Origin: Salinicoccus sesuvii
GTDB lineage: Bacteria > Bacillota > Bacilli > Staphylococcales > Salinicoccaceae
Direction of reading: 5' to 3'
Length of the DNA stretch: 64,000 nt
NCBI RefSeq assembly: GCF_042648145.1
Contig: NZ_JBHRWV010000012.1
Span: 1-64,000 of the forward strand
The notes beneath the pieces were generated by a model. It did not search any database. It saw only the letters and a program-made list of their open reading frames with translations, and was not told the origin of the DNA. Both the position numbers and the translations under genes were made by a program. Shown one piece after another: positions 17,539-25,922 of this stretch (position 1 is the first letter of the stretch; the number at the start of each line of letters is the position of its first letter).

Positions 17539-18183
17539 ATGAGGATTGAAAGAATTGATGAATCAACAATCAAGTTTTTCATTACCTACCAAGACATCGA
17601 GAAACGTGGGTTTGATAAAGAAGATCTATGGATGAACCGTAAACGTGGAGAAGAGTTCTTCTGGTCCATCATGGATGAAGTGAACTACGAGCAGGAAGAA
17701 GATTTTTCAATGGAAGGACCGCTATGGATTCAAGTCCACGCCTACGACAAAGGAATCGAAGTGGTTGTTTCCAAATCTCAGGATGATAAACCATTCTCAA
17801 CGGAGCAGACGCCTATGGATATAAATAATAATGATGTTGAACAGTTCCTCGAAAATATTGCGACAGACTCTGAAGAAGTAACACCAGTCACAAAAGAACC
17901 AGTCATGGTTAAATTTGACGAATTCGAAGATCTAATAAAGTATACGCATGAAGTGGAAGTTGATGAAACTGTCTACGAAGATTTGCTCATAGTATACAAG
18001 GACGGATATTATTATCAAATTTTCTTCGATTACCGCATGGATTTCATGGACATGGAACGTATTGAAGCCAAACTTCTCGAATACAGTTCTCCTGCTGAGA
18101 TATCCAGTATGGTAGTAGAGGAATATGGTAAAGTTATCATGGGTATGAATGTAAGAAATAAAGTAAGAAAGTTTTTCAAATAA
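17539..18183 (+). CDS. mecA: Adaptor protein MecA
   Basis: 214-residue adaptor that delivers substrates (in Bacillus ComK, in general misfolded proteins) to ClpC-ClpP. It has the MecA N-terminal domain MRIERIDESTIKFFITYQDI with NRKRGEEFFWSIMDE, an acidic middle linker (about 100-120) and the C-terminal ClpC-binding domain (MVKFDEFEDLIKY to the end). GAGGAGTGAGAAG precedes the ATG at 17539. A comK gene is present at 61400, so the competence branch of MecA control could be intact. Confidence 0.94.
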   Translation: MRIERIDESTIKFFITYQDIEKRGFDKEDLWMNRKRGEEFFWSIMDEVNYEQEEDFSMEGPLWIQVHAYDKGIEVVVSKSQDDKPFSTEQTPMDINNNDVEQFLENIATDSEEVTPVTKEPVMVKFDEFEDLIKYTHEVEVDETVYEDLLIVYKDGYYYQIFFDYRMDFMDMERIEAKLLEYSSPAEISSMVVEEYGKVIMGMNVRNKVRKFFK

Positions 18184-18208
18184 AATTAAATAATTTGCAT
18201 ATAAAATA

Positions 18209-18247
18209 AAAATCTCCTTTTCATGTCATGTGAAAAAGGAGATTTTT
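18209..18247 (+). terminator. Terminator of mecA
   Basis: AAATCTCCTTTTCA pairs with TGAAAAAGGAGATTT, followed by T residues. The stretch 18250-18542 up to pepF shows no convincing gene; coiA, which sits here in staphylococci, is not recognisable. Confidence 0.85.
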
Positions 18248-18542
18248 GTTACCTATTTATTGAATCCATTAATAGTACAGCTATGATAATTTCGAAAGAA
18301 GCGAAAGGGTATGTACCAAAATTAAAGCGAATAGCATGCTCCTGTTATCTTGTCGGCGACCATCTTTTTAGCTCCATGTTTATTTACAAAGCTACTATTA
18401 GGGAAACGGAGTTCAAAAAACGGATTAAACCTACTTCTTCAAAAGCGTATATATCGTTATGTATTTCACAATAAGTTTCGATACTTGAAATTTATGAAGA
18501 ATATTGAGAAAATTACATTATCAAAAAAGTGGAGGGAAAATC

Positions 18543-20342
18543 ATGTCTAAAGTCATTACACGTGAACAACAAGAAGAGAAGTATACATGGGATCTTCAAA
18601 CAATTTTTGAATCAGACGAGGCGTTTGAAGAAAAGTACAAAGAATTGGAAGGCCGTCTTGGTGAAGAGGTACAGTTCCAGGGGAAAATCGATTCATCCGA
18701 GGCTCTGGCAGCTGCTCTAGAAACCGAACGAGCAATTAGTGACGAGATTGGTAAACTGTTCGTCTATGCGCATCTAAAGCATGACCAGGACACATCGAAT
18801 GATACATACAGTGCACTGGAGTCGAAAGCCCGTACACTGGTAGTTAAATTCAATACAGCCTGGAGCTTCCTCATCCCTGAGATCATGAAAGTCGATCAGG
18901 AAACGTTGGAAACATGGCGTCAGGAAGAGCGACTCTCCGAGTTTTCATTCGATCTTGAGAAGCTCAACAAAAAGCGCGAACATGTTCTCAGTGACAAGGA
19001 GGAAAGGCTTTTGGCCCAGGCTGGGGAAGTCATGTCAAATCCGACATCCACTTTTGGCATGTTCAATAATGCTGACCTTGAATTCCCAGATGCAGTGGAT
19101 GCAGAAGGCAATACCCACGCATTGACGCAAGGTACTTATATCGACTTGCTCAAATCAAGCGACCGTACGCTTAGACAGTCAGCATACGAAAATCTCTATA
19201 GTACTTATGGTGCATTTAAAAATACATTGAGTCAAACGCTACAGGGTGTAGTCAGTACACACGTATTCCAAGCTCAAGCACGTGGGTATGACTCTGCGAG
19301 GCATCAGGCACTCTCAAACAACTTTATTCCTGAAGCAGTATATGACAATCTCGTAAAAACGGTAAACGATCATTTGCATCTGATGCATCGCTATACTGAA
19401 CTACGCAGAAAGCAGCTGGGTCTCGATAAGCTCAAGATGTATGATGTCTATACGCCGATGATTAAAGACGTGGAATTTGAAATGACTTATGAAGAAGCAA
19501 AAGATTGGATGCTTAAGTCTCTTGAACCGATGGGAGACACATATCTCAATATCATTAAGGAAGGCCTTGATAGCCGCTGGGTTGATGTCTATGAGAACAA
19601 AGGTAAGAGAAGCGGTGCCTATTCCTCAGGAACTTACGGTACTAATCCGTTCATACTGATGAACTGGCAGAATAACGTTAACAACCTGTTTACTCTGACC
19701 CATGAGTTTGGCCACAGTGTGCATAGCTACTACAGTAGGCAGAGCCAACCATCCAACAAGTCAGGTTACTCCATTTTTGTGGCTGAAGTGGCCAGCAATT
19801 TTAATGAAGCACTGCTTGCCGACTACATGTTTAAAAATCTAGAAGATACGAAGAAGAAACTCTATCTGTTGAATGAACAGTTGGAAGGGTTCAGAGGTTC
19901 CGTCTTCAGACAGACAATGTTCGCAGAATTCGAACACAAAATCCATTCCATGAAAGAGGCAGGCGAACCGCTTACTGCAGGAAGTTTAAACGCAGTATAC
20001 GGAGATCTGAACCGCAAATACTTTGGTGATGCGGTAGAATACGATGAATATATTGATGTGGAATGGGCAAGAATTCCTCACTTCTATATGAATTACTATG
20101 TATATCAGTACTCCACAGGTTACGCTGCGGCGGCGAGTCTATCCAAACAGGTACTTGAAGGGGATACTGACGTTGCTGAAAGATATATTAATGAATTTCT
20201 TAAAAAAGGATCATCAGACTATCCAATCAACGTACTGAAAAATGCAGGTGTCGATATGACAACAAGTGAACCTATCGAAAATGCAATGAAAGTGTTCGAA
20301 TCACAGCTCGATCAGTTTGAAGCACTACTAGAAAAACTTTAG
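18543..20342 (+). CDS. pepF: Oligoendopeptidase F
   Basis: Cytosolic M3-family zinc peptidase that cleaves short peptides, often those brought in by the Opp system. 599 residues, the usual size. The zinc site HEFGHSVHS lies near residue 390, with the downstream glutamate in SIFVAEVASNFNEALL as third ligand. The N-terminal oligopeptidase domain begins REQQEEKYTWDLQTIF. I choose 18543 because GGAGGG lies before it; an earlier in-frame start at 18504 lacks a site. In staphylococci pepF is followed by the sRNA RsaE, as here. Confidence 0.95.
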   Translation: MSKVITREQQEEKYTWDLQTIFESDEAFEEKYKELEGRLGEEVQFQGKIDSSEALAAALETERAISDEIGKLFVYAHLKHDQDTSNDTYSALESKARTLVVKFNTAWSFLIPEIMKVDQETLETWRQEERLSEFSFDLEKLNKKREHVLSDKEERLLAQAGEVMSNPTSTFGMFNNADLEFPDAVDAEGNTHALTQGTYIDLLKSSDRTLRQSAYENLYSTYGAFKNTLSQTLQGVVSTHVFQAQARGYDSARHQALSNNFIPEAVYDNLVKTVNDHLHLMHRYTELRRKQLGLDKLKMYDVYTPMIKDVEFEMTYEEAKDWMLKSLEPMGDTYLNIIKEGLDSRWVDVYENKGKRSGAYSSGTYGTNPFILMNWQNNVNNLFTLTHEFGHSVHSYYSRQSQPSNKSGYSIFVAEVASNFNEALLADYMFKNLEDTKKKLYLLNEQLEGFRGSVFRQTMFAEFEHKIHSMKEAGEPLTAGSLNAVYGDLNRKYFGDAVEYDEYIDVEWARIPHFYMNYYVYQYSTGYAAAASLSKQVLEGDTDVAERYINEFLKKGSSDYPINVLKNAGVDMTTSEPIENAMKVFESQLDQFEALLEKL

Positions 20343-20349
20343 AAAACTA

Positions 20350-20390
20350 AATTCCTCCCGATGGATTTTTATTCATTGGGAGGAATTTTC
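20350..20390 (+). terminator. Terminator of pepF
   Basis: AATTCCTCCC pairs with GGGAGGAATT around an 18-base loop, followed by TTTC. Confidence 0.75.
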
Positions 20391-20486
20391 TGATAATATA
20401 TATAAAATACATGTCTATATTTTATATACATGATTTAAATGGAGACGTTTTCATTTTGACGGTATTGTGAAGACGTACTCAAAATA

Positions 20487-20515
20487 TTGTTTGAGCGCGT
20501 TCAGCATGGTATATT
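20487..20515 (+). promoter_or_regulatory. Promoter of the RsaE/RoxS sRNA
   Basis: TTGTTT (20487-20492), a 17-base spacer and TATATT (20510-20515) place the transcript start at about 20521-20523. In relatives the gene is activated by the SrrAB/ResDE respiratory system; I did not identify that binding site with confidence. Confidence 0.65.
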
Positions 20516-20521
20516 TTATAC

Positions 20522-20627
20522 ATGAAATTTTTATCACTAAAACATACCCCTTTGTTTATATAGTGAAAAATTTCTCCCATCCCCTTTGTTTGAGCAGCGC
20601 ACTATAGAAGGTGCGCTGCTTTTTTTA
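20522..20627 (+). ncRNA. rsaE: Small regulatory RNA RsaE (RoxS)
   Basis: The roughly 106-nt transcript has the hallmark unpaired C-rich repeats of RsaE/RoxS: ACATACCCCTTTGTTT (20542-20557), then TTTCTCCCATCCCCTTTGTT (20571-20590). An intrinsic terminator follows, with AGCAGCGCAC pairing with GTGCGCTGCT and seven T residues. The motifs, order and size match the S. aureus RNA, which lies at the same place, between pepF and spxH. In S. aureus and B. subtilis it pairs with ribosome binding sites of TCA-cycle, folate and redox-related mRNAs and is induced through SrrAB or ResDE. The targets here are inferred. Confidence 0.92.
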
Positions 20628-20708
20628 TTTTAAAATTTTGGTATATATATACATTTTTAAATATTTGTGATTCCAGAAGTTCTTATTTCTATCATTATAG
20701 TGTTTCAT

Positions 20709-20747
20709 AATAAAGGCGACATCAGCATTGCTGATGTCGCCTTTATT
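20709..20747. terminator. Perfect 39-nt palindromic terminator of spxH
   Basis: AATAAAGGCGACATCAGCA and its exact complement leave a single central base. It terminates spxH on minus and also faces the RsaE side. Between the RsaE terminator and this palindrome there is only AT-rich DNA. Confidence 0.85.
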
Positions 20748-20763
20748 ATGAAGTATAGAAATA

Positions 20764-21555
20764 CTATCTTCCAAGTACTGATGTGCCACCTCGTATTTGA
20801 TAATACATGCCATCTTCCGTTTCAAATTCTTCCACTAGCCGTTGTAGACGCAATTTCTTAAGTTCATTCAATAAGAGGCCTGTCCGCCATTCAAACACTG
20901 TCTTCAGTTCATGAAAACTGACTACTTCATAGGATTCGATATAGTCCTGTATGCTCGGTAGAGGATGCTTCTCTATCTCCATGTCGATGAGTTCGTTGAT
21001 GATGTAGGTATATATATGATAGGGATAAACACCTTCTACTTTGACGCCTTCAGCTTCAATGTCACCAGAGAAGAAGATCATGGCTGGTAGTGCTTCGATA
21101 TCCATTTCACGGTAGACCATGAGATCTCGTTTAAGCAGACTACGTACTTCTTCCGAATGGGCATCAGCCATAAATGCATGAACATCAAGGCCCGCAAGTC
21201 TGGCACTTTCTTCCATGTGCTGAATGGTACATATATTTTTTGTCGGCACAATCCGATTCAAAACATAGCGTATGAATGCACGGGCTTTATTACGCCCCTG
21301 TACCTCTGCTGCTTTATAAGCAAGTGCGATGTTATCGATATCTGATGTGGATTGAGCTTGGCATTTCGTCAGCACTTGCAAAGAAGGGGCCAGTATTTTC
21401 TTGATTGTGACATGCCCGCGGTACTCCAGCTGTAGTTTATTTATAATCGGTTCCAGCGCACGGCAATCTTCTGAGAAAGGATCAAAGAAGTAGAAGATTT
21501 CGATGTGATGGGATGTCGGTTCGAGTACGAGTGACTGTGTGCCAGTTCTATTCAT
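20764..21555 (-). CDS. spxH: ClpXP adaptor SpxH (YjbH), DsbA-like
   Basis: 263-residue DsbA-family protein that in B. subtilis and S. aureus binds Spx and promotes its degradation by ClpXP. The thioredoxin-like N-terminal domain (IEIFYFFDPFSEDCRALEP) and the winged-helix-like end (RTGLLLNELKKLRLQRLV) are typical. The usual DPLCPECW motif here reads DPFSEDCR: the first cysteine is serine, so no CXXC remains (Ser28, Cys31). It is followed 13 bp on by the yjbI-yjbK pair order known from firmicutes. Its substrate Spx is encoded 3.4 kb away. Confidence 0.9.
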   Translation of the reverse strand: MNRTGTQSLVLEPTSHHIEIFYFFDPFSEDCRALEPIINKLQLEYRGHVTIKKILAPSLQVLTKCQAQSTSDIDNIALAYKAAEVQGRNKARAFIRYVLNRIVPTKNICTIQHMEESARLAGLDVHAFMADAHSEEVRSLLKRDLMVYREMDIEALPAMIFFSGDIEAEGVKVEGVYPYHIYTYIINELIDMEIEKHPLPSIQDYIESYEVVSFHELKTVFEWRTGLLLNELKKLRLQRLVEEFETEDGMYYQIRGGTSVLGR

Positions 21556-21568
21556 ATTCTCACCCTAC

Positions 21569-21937
21569 TTAATCTATTGAATTCACCATATGGTTTGCTG
21601 TCAGTGTGTACCGTGCCATGATGAACGTTTTCAAGTCATCTTCAAGCGCCACATCATCCATCGCTTTCTCCATATTTTCGAGCCATGCGTCTCGCGCTTC
21701 CGGTGTAATACGGAAAGGCACATGACGCGCTTTCAGCATTGGATGACCGTACTGTTCATTATATAGGTTAGGTCCGCCAAGAAACTGAGTCTGAAATAGT
21801 TTCTGTTTGTATGCAGTCTCAGTCAAGTCGTCAGGAAAAAGATGGTTAATACGCGCATCTTCTGCTACGTAGCTATAGAAGATATCAATCATGCGATGCA
21901 ATTTTTCTTCTCCGATATCCTTATAGGGTAGTGGCAT
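21569..21937 (-). CDS. yjbI: Truncated haemoglobin, group II (YjbI)
   Basis: 122-residue 2/2 globin, a heme protein that binds oxygen or NO and whose gene commonly accompanies spxH. It has the FPDDL turn, FLGGPNLYNEQYGHPML and the proximal histidine in LKARHVPFRI, all typical of YjbI. The start is set at 21937, where GGGTGATAACT precedes the ATG; a longer in-frame start would run further into yjbK. It overlaps the yjbK end by 17 bp, so the two are co-translated. In S. aureus YjbI supports YjbH function; the same is inferred here. Confidence 0.88.
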   Translation of the reverse strand: MPLPYKDIGEEKLHRMIDIFYSYVAEDARINHLFPDDLTETAYKQKLFQTQFLGGPNLYNEQYGHPMLKARHVPFRITPEARDAWLENMEKAMDDVALEDDLKTFIMARYTLTANHMVNSID

Positions 21938-22523
21938 AGTTATCACCCGAGCGAATACTTTCAAGCTTATTGTAGAAACGTTCGACTTTGGTCATTTCCT
22001 CACGTCGTTCTATACCGTATTGTTCCAGCAAGTCTAGAAACCGTGTTTCTCCCTTGTCGTAATGATCCACTTCGTACTCCAATTCAAAGTCTTCAGTATC
22101 GAGATAATTATTCTTATCGAGTACAAGTAGTCCTTCACGATAAGGGACTTCCATACGTTCTGTGGATAGTGCACCGTAGATCTTGAGCTGTGTGGTATCT
22201 ATATTAAACCGTTCGAGCTCGCCAAGAATCAGTTCTGGCACTTCGTCTTTACGAATATTACGATCGAAGTTTAGATCGCTTTCAACTTCGCCGTGGTATT
22301 CCATGACCCCTCTATTTGTGGGCTCTTTTAGTGTCATGATCTGCTTGCCGCCCGTATCCCTGATTCTGAGCAGAAGTCGATGGTGTTTCAAAGCGAGATC
22401 CGGGGTATCTATATAGAAGTTGGTCTGCACGAAGGATTGTGCACTGCTGAATAGTGCATTGTGCATACGCCCATACTCTTCACCGGTCAAAAGGTTTTTA
22501 AATTCGATTTCTAATTCTTTCAT
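21921..22523 (-). CDS. yjbK: CYTH-domain protein (YjbK), triphosphate-tunnel family
   Basis: 200-residue triphosphate tunnel metalloenzyme-like protein. The signature ExExK is present as ELEIEFK at residues 3-9. Later alternating charged strands (LLRIRDTGGKQIMTLKEP; LVLDKNNYLDTEDFELEYEV) supply the basic and acidic tunnel residues. Relatives act on inorganic triphosphate or nucleotide phosphates; the reaction here is unknown. GGAGTGG lies before the ATG at 22523. It is divergent from the UPF0738 gene and sits next to relQ, consistent with a link to alarmone or phosphate metabolism (inference). Confidence 0.85.
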   Translation of the reverse strand: MKELEIEFKNLLTGEEYGRMHNALFSSAQSFVQTNFYIDTPDLALKHHRLLLRIRDTGGKQIMTLKEPTNRGVMEYHGEVESDLNFDRNIRKDEVPELILGELERFNIDTTQLKIYGALSTERMEVPYREGLLVLDKNNYLDTEDFELEYEVDHYDKGETRFLDLLEQYGIERREEMTKVERFYNKLESIRSGDNYATTL

Positions 22524-22642
22524 CAGATCCACTCCTTAATCATTATTATCTATAATTTGAAATGCAGTGTAAAGTAAACAGTTTATGTCGTTATCAAATG
22601 ACAGATACTATGGTAGAATAAATGGCGCAAGGAGTGAAAATA

Positions 22643-22987
22643 ATGGACATATATGTAACTGAGATAAAGCACGAAGACAATGCATTGAAATGCTACGCAG
22701 ATGAAGATACAACTGGGCTACAAGCAGCGTCCCGTATGATCGTCGACTCTGATAATATGGCATTCATTTACCTTCTAGACGACGGCGAACAATATAGACG
22801 TGTGCATTTCGTTAAAGAGACGTGGTCGATGCTGAAGAAACATCACGAGGCTGAAATCATTTTGAATACGGATGTGATTCTAACCGATTTCTGGGATGAG
22901 TTGGATTATCTTGTCGACAACATCGATGGTAATAACAATTACGGCGAAGCATTTGAAATGGCAGTCAAAGAAGAGTTCACACATTAG
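22643..22987 (+). CDS. Conserved hypothetical protein, UPF0738 family
   Basis: 114-residue soluble protein matching the staphylococcal UPF0738 proteins, which lie at the same place beside relQ. Shared stretches are DIYVTEIKHED, MIVDSDNMAFIYLLDDG, FVKETWSMLKK and LDYLVDNIDGNNNYG. It has no membrane segment or known catalytic motif; function unknown. AAGGAGTGA precedes the ATG at 22643. It is the first gene of the unit UPF0738-relQ-nadK. Confidence 0.8.
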   Translation: MDIYVTEIKHEDNALKCYADEDTTGLQAASRMIVDSDNMAFIYLLDDGEQYRRVHFVKETWSMLKKHHEAEIILNTDVILTDFWDELDYLVDNIDGNNNYGEAFEMAVKEEFTH

Positions 22988-23014
22988 AACGGATTTAGGA
23001 CTGGAGTGTAAGCG

Positions 23015-23638
23015 ATGGAACAGTGGGAGAAGTTTCTTTCACCTTACAAGCAAGCTGTCGAAGAACTTAAGGTGAAGCTGAAAGGCATGCGGCAGGACTA
23101 TGAGCTCAGCCGTCAGTCCTCTCCGGTGGAATTCGTGACAGCACGAGTGAAACCGGTACAGAGTATCATTGAAAAAGCTAGTGCACGCAATATCCCATAT
23201 GATCGCCTTCAAGAAGGTATGTATGATATTGCTGGAGTGAGGATCATGTGCCAGTTTGTGGATGATATCGAAGTTATTTGTTCGCAGATTCGCAATCGTG
23301 CTGATATGAAGGTAGTTGAGGAGCGCGATTATGTTGCCAACACTAAAGAAAGCGGTTATCGCTCGTATCACCTGATTGTAGAATATCCGGTCGAACGTCT
23401 GAGTGGTACAGTTAGCATTTTGGCAGAAATCCAGATCAGGACACTATCGATGAATTTCTGGGCGACGATCGAACATACACTGAACTATAAATACAGCGGG
23501 GAGTACCCGCCTGAAATAAAGAAGCGCCTCCAGAATGCAGCGGAAGCGGCATATCTTCTCGACCAGGAAATGTCCGAGATCAGAGAAGAAATTCAAGACG
23601 CGCAGAAGTACTACACGAAAAAACGCCATATGCGCTAA
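23015..23638 (+). CDS. relQ: Small alarmone synthetase RelQ
   Basis: 207-residue single-domain (p)ppGpp synthetase that makes alarmone from ATP and GTP or GDP during cell-wall and other stress. Synthetase motifs are clear: RVKPVQSIIEKA, YDIAGVRIMCQFVDDI (near residue 70), NTKESGYRSYHLIVEYP and the catalytic EIQIRTLSMNFWATIEH. There is no hydrolase or regulatory domain. The C-terminal helix (EEIQDAQKYYTKKRHMR) helps form the tetramer in known RelQ. It is followed after 28 bp by nadK. Confidence 0.95.
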   Translation: MEQWEKFLSPYKQAVEELKVKLKGMRQDYELSRQSSPVEFVTARVKPVQSIIEKASARNIPYDRLQEGMYDIAGVRIMCQFVDDIEVICSQIRNRADMKVVEERDYVANTKESGYRSYHLIVEYPVERLSGTVSILAEIQIRTLSMNFWATIEHTLNYKYSGEYPPEIKKRLQNAAEAAYLLDQEMSEIREEIQDAQKYYTKKRHMR

Positions 23639-23666
23639 CACGCGGACTATAGAAAGGGGCGGCAGT

Positions 23667-24461
23667 ATGAAATTTTTCATTATTTCCAAAGGGGACACCA
23701 AATCAAATGCTTTAAAAGATAAAATGATGAACTACATGTTGGACATGGGCATGACGTCAGACCAAGAGGCACCGGAAATCGTTATCTCGGTGGGGGGCGA
23801 TGGTACACTACTCCAAGCCTTTCATCGTTATCAGCATCTCCTCGATCATACGGCCTTTGTCGGTGTACATACAGGACATCTCGGATTTTATGCAGATTGG
23901 CTGCCCCAAGAAGTTGAGCGCCTAATCATCGCCATACAGAGCGATGAGTTCCAAGTGATAGAATACCCGCTGCTCGAGACGGTGATCCGTTACGAAGCGG
24001 AGGGTACAGAGACACGCTACTTGGCGCTCAATGAAGCGACCCTTAGGACCGATAACGGTACGACTCTAGTGATGGATGTTGATATAAGGAATCAACACTT
24101 TGAGCGGTTTAGAGGGGATGGACTATGCATTTCCACACCATCTGGCTCGACAGCCTACAATAAGGCACTTGGTGGGGCACTTATCCATCCATCAATCGAA
24201 GCGATACAGATTACAGAGATTGCATCCATCAATAACAGAGTATTTCGTACAGTCGGTTCTCCGCTCGTTTTACCAAAGCACCATACATGTCAGGTGTTAC
24301 CGGTGAACAGCGAAGTCTATCAGATGACAATCGATCATATCAATCTTGTGCACAAGGGCGTCAAGTCCATCCAGTTCAGGGTGGCAGATGAAAAAATGAG
24401 ATTCGCCCGTTTCAGACCTTTCCCATTTTGGAAAAGAGTGCACGACTCCTTTATTTCTTAG
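23667..24461 (+). CDS. nadK: NAD kinase
   Basis: 264-residue ATP-dependent NAD kinase, the only route to NADP. It shows the ATP/polyphosphate site VISVGGDGTLLQAFH (near residue 34), the NAD site LALNEATLRTDN and GDGLCISTPSGSTAYNKALG. I use 23667, where AAAGGGGCGG precedes the ATG; the frame stays open upstream inside relQ without a ribosome binding site. In staphylococci and Bacillus a pseudouridine synthase (rluD-type) follows; here a terminator and mgtE follow instead. Confidence 0.94.
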   Translation: MKFFIISKGDTKSNALKDKMMNYMLDMGMTSDQEAPEIVISVGGDGTLLQAFHRYQHLLDHTAFVGVHTGHLGFYADWLPQEVERLIIAIQSDEFQVIEYPLLETVIRYEAEGTETRYLALNEATLRTDNGTTLVMDVDIRNQHFERFRGDGLCISTPSGSTAYNKALGGALIHPSIEAIQITEIASINNRVFRTVGSPLVLPKHHTCQVLPVNSEVYQMTIDHINLVHKGVKSIQFRVADEKMRFARFRPFPFWKRVHDSFIS

Positions 24462-24463
24462 AC

Positions 24464-24491
24464 TTCAAAGCACTGTCGAAGTGCTTTTTTA
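24464..24491 (+). terminator. Terminator of nadK
   Basis: AAAGCACT pairs with AGTGCTTT around a five-base loop, with a T run after it, directly after the nadK stop codon. Confidence 0.8.
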
Positions 24492-24538
24492 ATTGTTTTA
24501 TATAATCTAGAATCAGAATATACGTAGGTGGTGGCATC

Positions 24539-25912
24539 ATGGCTGAAATTGTAGAAAAAACAGAAATCGAGCTGGAGTACGAGTCATTGCTCGTTCATTT
24601 GAGGGAAGATCATATCGACACTTTCCGGGACGTGTTTTTTGATCTTCACAATTATGAGCAAAGTGAATTCTATCTTGGACTTGAAGAGACCGACCGGCAG
24701 AAAGTCTATCAGTTCCTCAGTCCAGAAGAAGTGGCGGAATTCTTCGACAGTCTCGAACTGGATTCTGAAGAATACGAAGGACTGTTTGATGCTATGGATG
24801 CGCGCTATGCAGCGGAGATGCTCGGGGCTATGCAGTACGATAACGCCGTCGATATTCTGAGTGAGGTCTCAAAAGAGAAGCTTACTTCGTTCCTGACTTT
24901 AATGGAGCGGGAAGATGCACAAGAAATACGCAAGCTCATGAACTATGAAGAGGACACTGCCGGTGGTATCATGACTACTGAATTTGTCAGTGTCACTTCA
25001 CTGATGACAGTACGTGAGGCTATGCGTCACTTGAAAAATATGGCGCCCGACTCTGAAACCATCTACTATGTATTCGTTGTGAACAAGGATCGTAAGCTTG
25101 CAGGTATCCTCTCGCTCAGAGAACTGATTATTGCAGATGACGATGCCTATATCGGGGACATCATGGTTGAACGTGTCGTCTCCGTACTTGTATCAGAAGA
25201 CCAAGAAGAAGTAGCACGCATTATGCGTGATTACGACTTTCTGGCAATGCCGGTTGTTGATTACCAAGATCATCTACTCGGTATTATTACAGCCGATGAC
25301 ATCATGGACGTCATTGACGAAGAGGCGAGCGAAGACTATTCCAGACTTGCAGGTATGACAGAGATCGAACCGGCTTCTGACTCTTCATTCTCCACAGCGA
25401 AGAAGCGGCTGCCCTGGTTGATTGGGCTCACTTTCATGGGAATGATTACAGCGGCCCTGTTGACCACTTTTGAGGACACACTTGCACAGGTTGCGGTACT
25501 TGCAGCCTTCATCCCAATCATCGGCGGAATGGCCGGAAACAGCGGTACGCAGTCACTGGCCGTTTCCGTGCGTGGTATTGCGACAGGGGAGATAAAAGAC
25601 ACGAGCAAGATGAAGCTCGCCCTACGTGAGACTGGTTCAGGACTGATTACAGGATTAGTGTGTGGTCTTATATTATTTGGTATCATCAGTCTCTTGTATC
25701 AGTCACCAATTCTTGGTATTATCGTCGGAGTGAGTCTGCTGATTGCCATGACTTTGGCGACACTGCTTGGTACTCTGGTACCGCTCGTTATGAGCCGTTT
25801 GAATATAGATCCAGCAGTTGCCAGCGGCCCATTTATTACAACTGCAAATGACATCATCAGTATGCTCGTGTATTTCTCACTCGCGAACGCATTCATGTCT
25901 TATTTGCTATAA
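24539..25912 (+). CDS. mgtE: Magnesium transporter MgtE
   Basis: 457-residue Mg2+-gated channel or importer. An N-terminal helical domain (1-130) is followed by paired CBS domains (about 135-260; TAGGIMTTEFVSV, IMRDYDFLAMPVVD) that sense internal magnesium. Five membrane helices follow from residue 290, with the pore motif GGMAGNSGTQSLAVSVRG. GGTGGTGG precedes the ATG. It ends 10 bp before the CPA2 antiporter gene and is probably co-transcribed with it. I see no M-box riboswitch in the short leader. Confidence 0.95.
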   Translation: MAEIVEKTEIELEYESLLVHLREDHIDTFRDVFFDLHNYEQSEFYLGLEETDRQKVYQFLSPEEVAEFFDSLELDSEEYEGLFDAMDARYAAEMLGAMQYDNAVDILSEVSKEKLTSFLTLMEREDAQEIRKLMNYEEDTAGGIMTTEFVSVTSLMTVREAMRHLKNMAPDSETIYYVFVVNKDRKLAGILSLRELIIADDDAYIGDIMVERVVSVLVSEDQEEVARIMRDYDFLAMPVVDYQDHLLGIITADDIMDVIDEEASEDYSRLAGMTEIEPASDSSFSTAKKRLPWLIGLTFMGMITAALLTTFEDTLAQVAVLAAFIPIIGGMAGNSGTQSLAVSVRGIATGEIKDTSKMKLALRETGSGLITGLVCGLILFGIISLLYQSPILGIIVGVSLLIAMTLATLLGTLVPLVMSRLNIDPAVASGPFITTANDIISMLVYFSLANAFMSYLL

Positions 25913-25922
25913 GGAGAACATA

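Noticed and set aside
18223..18474. 83-codon frame between mecA and pepF as a coiA remnant
   Set aside because: It begins inside the mecA terminator, has no SD, and shows no CoiA motif that I can recognise.
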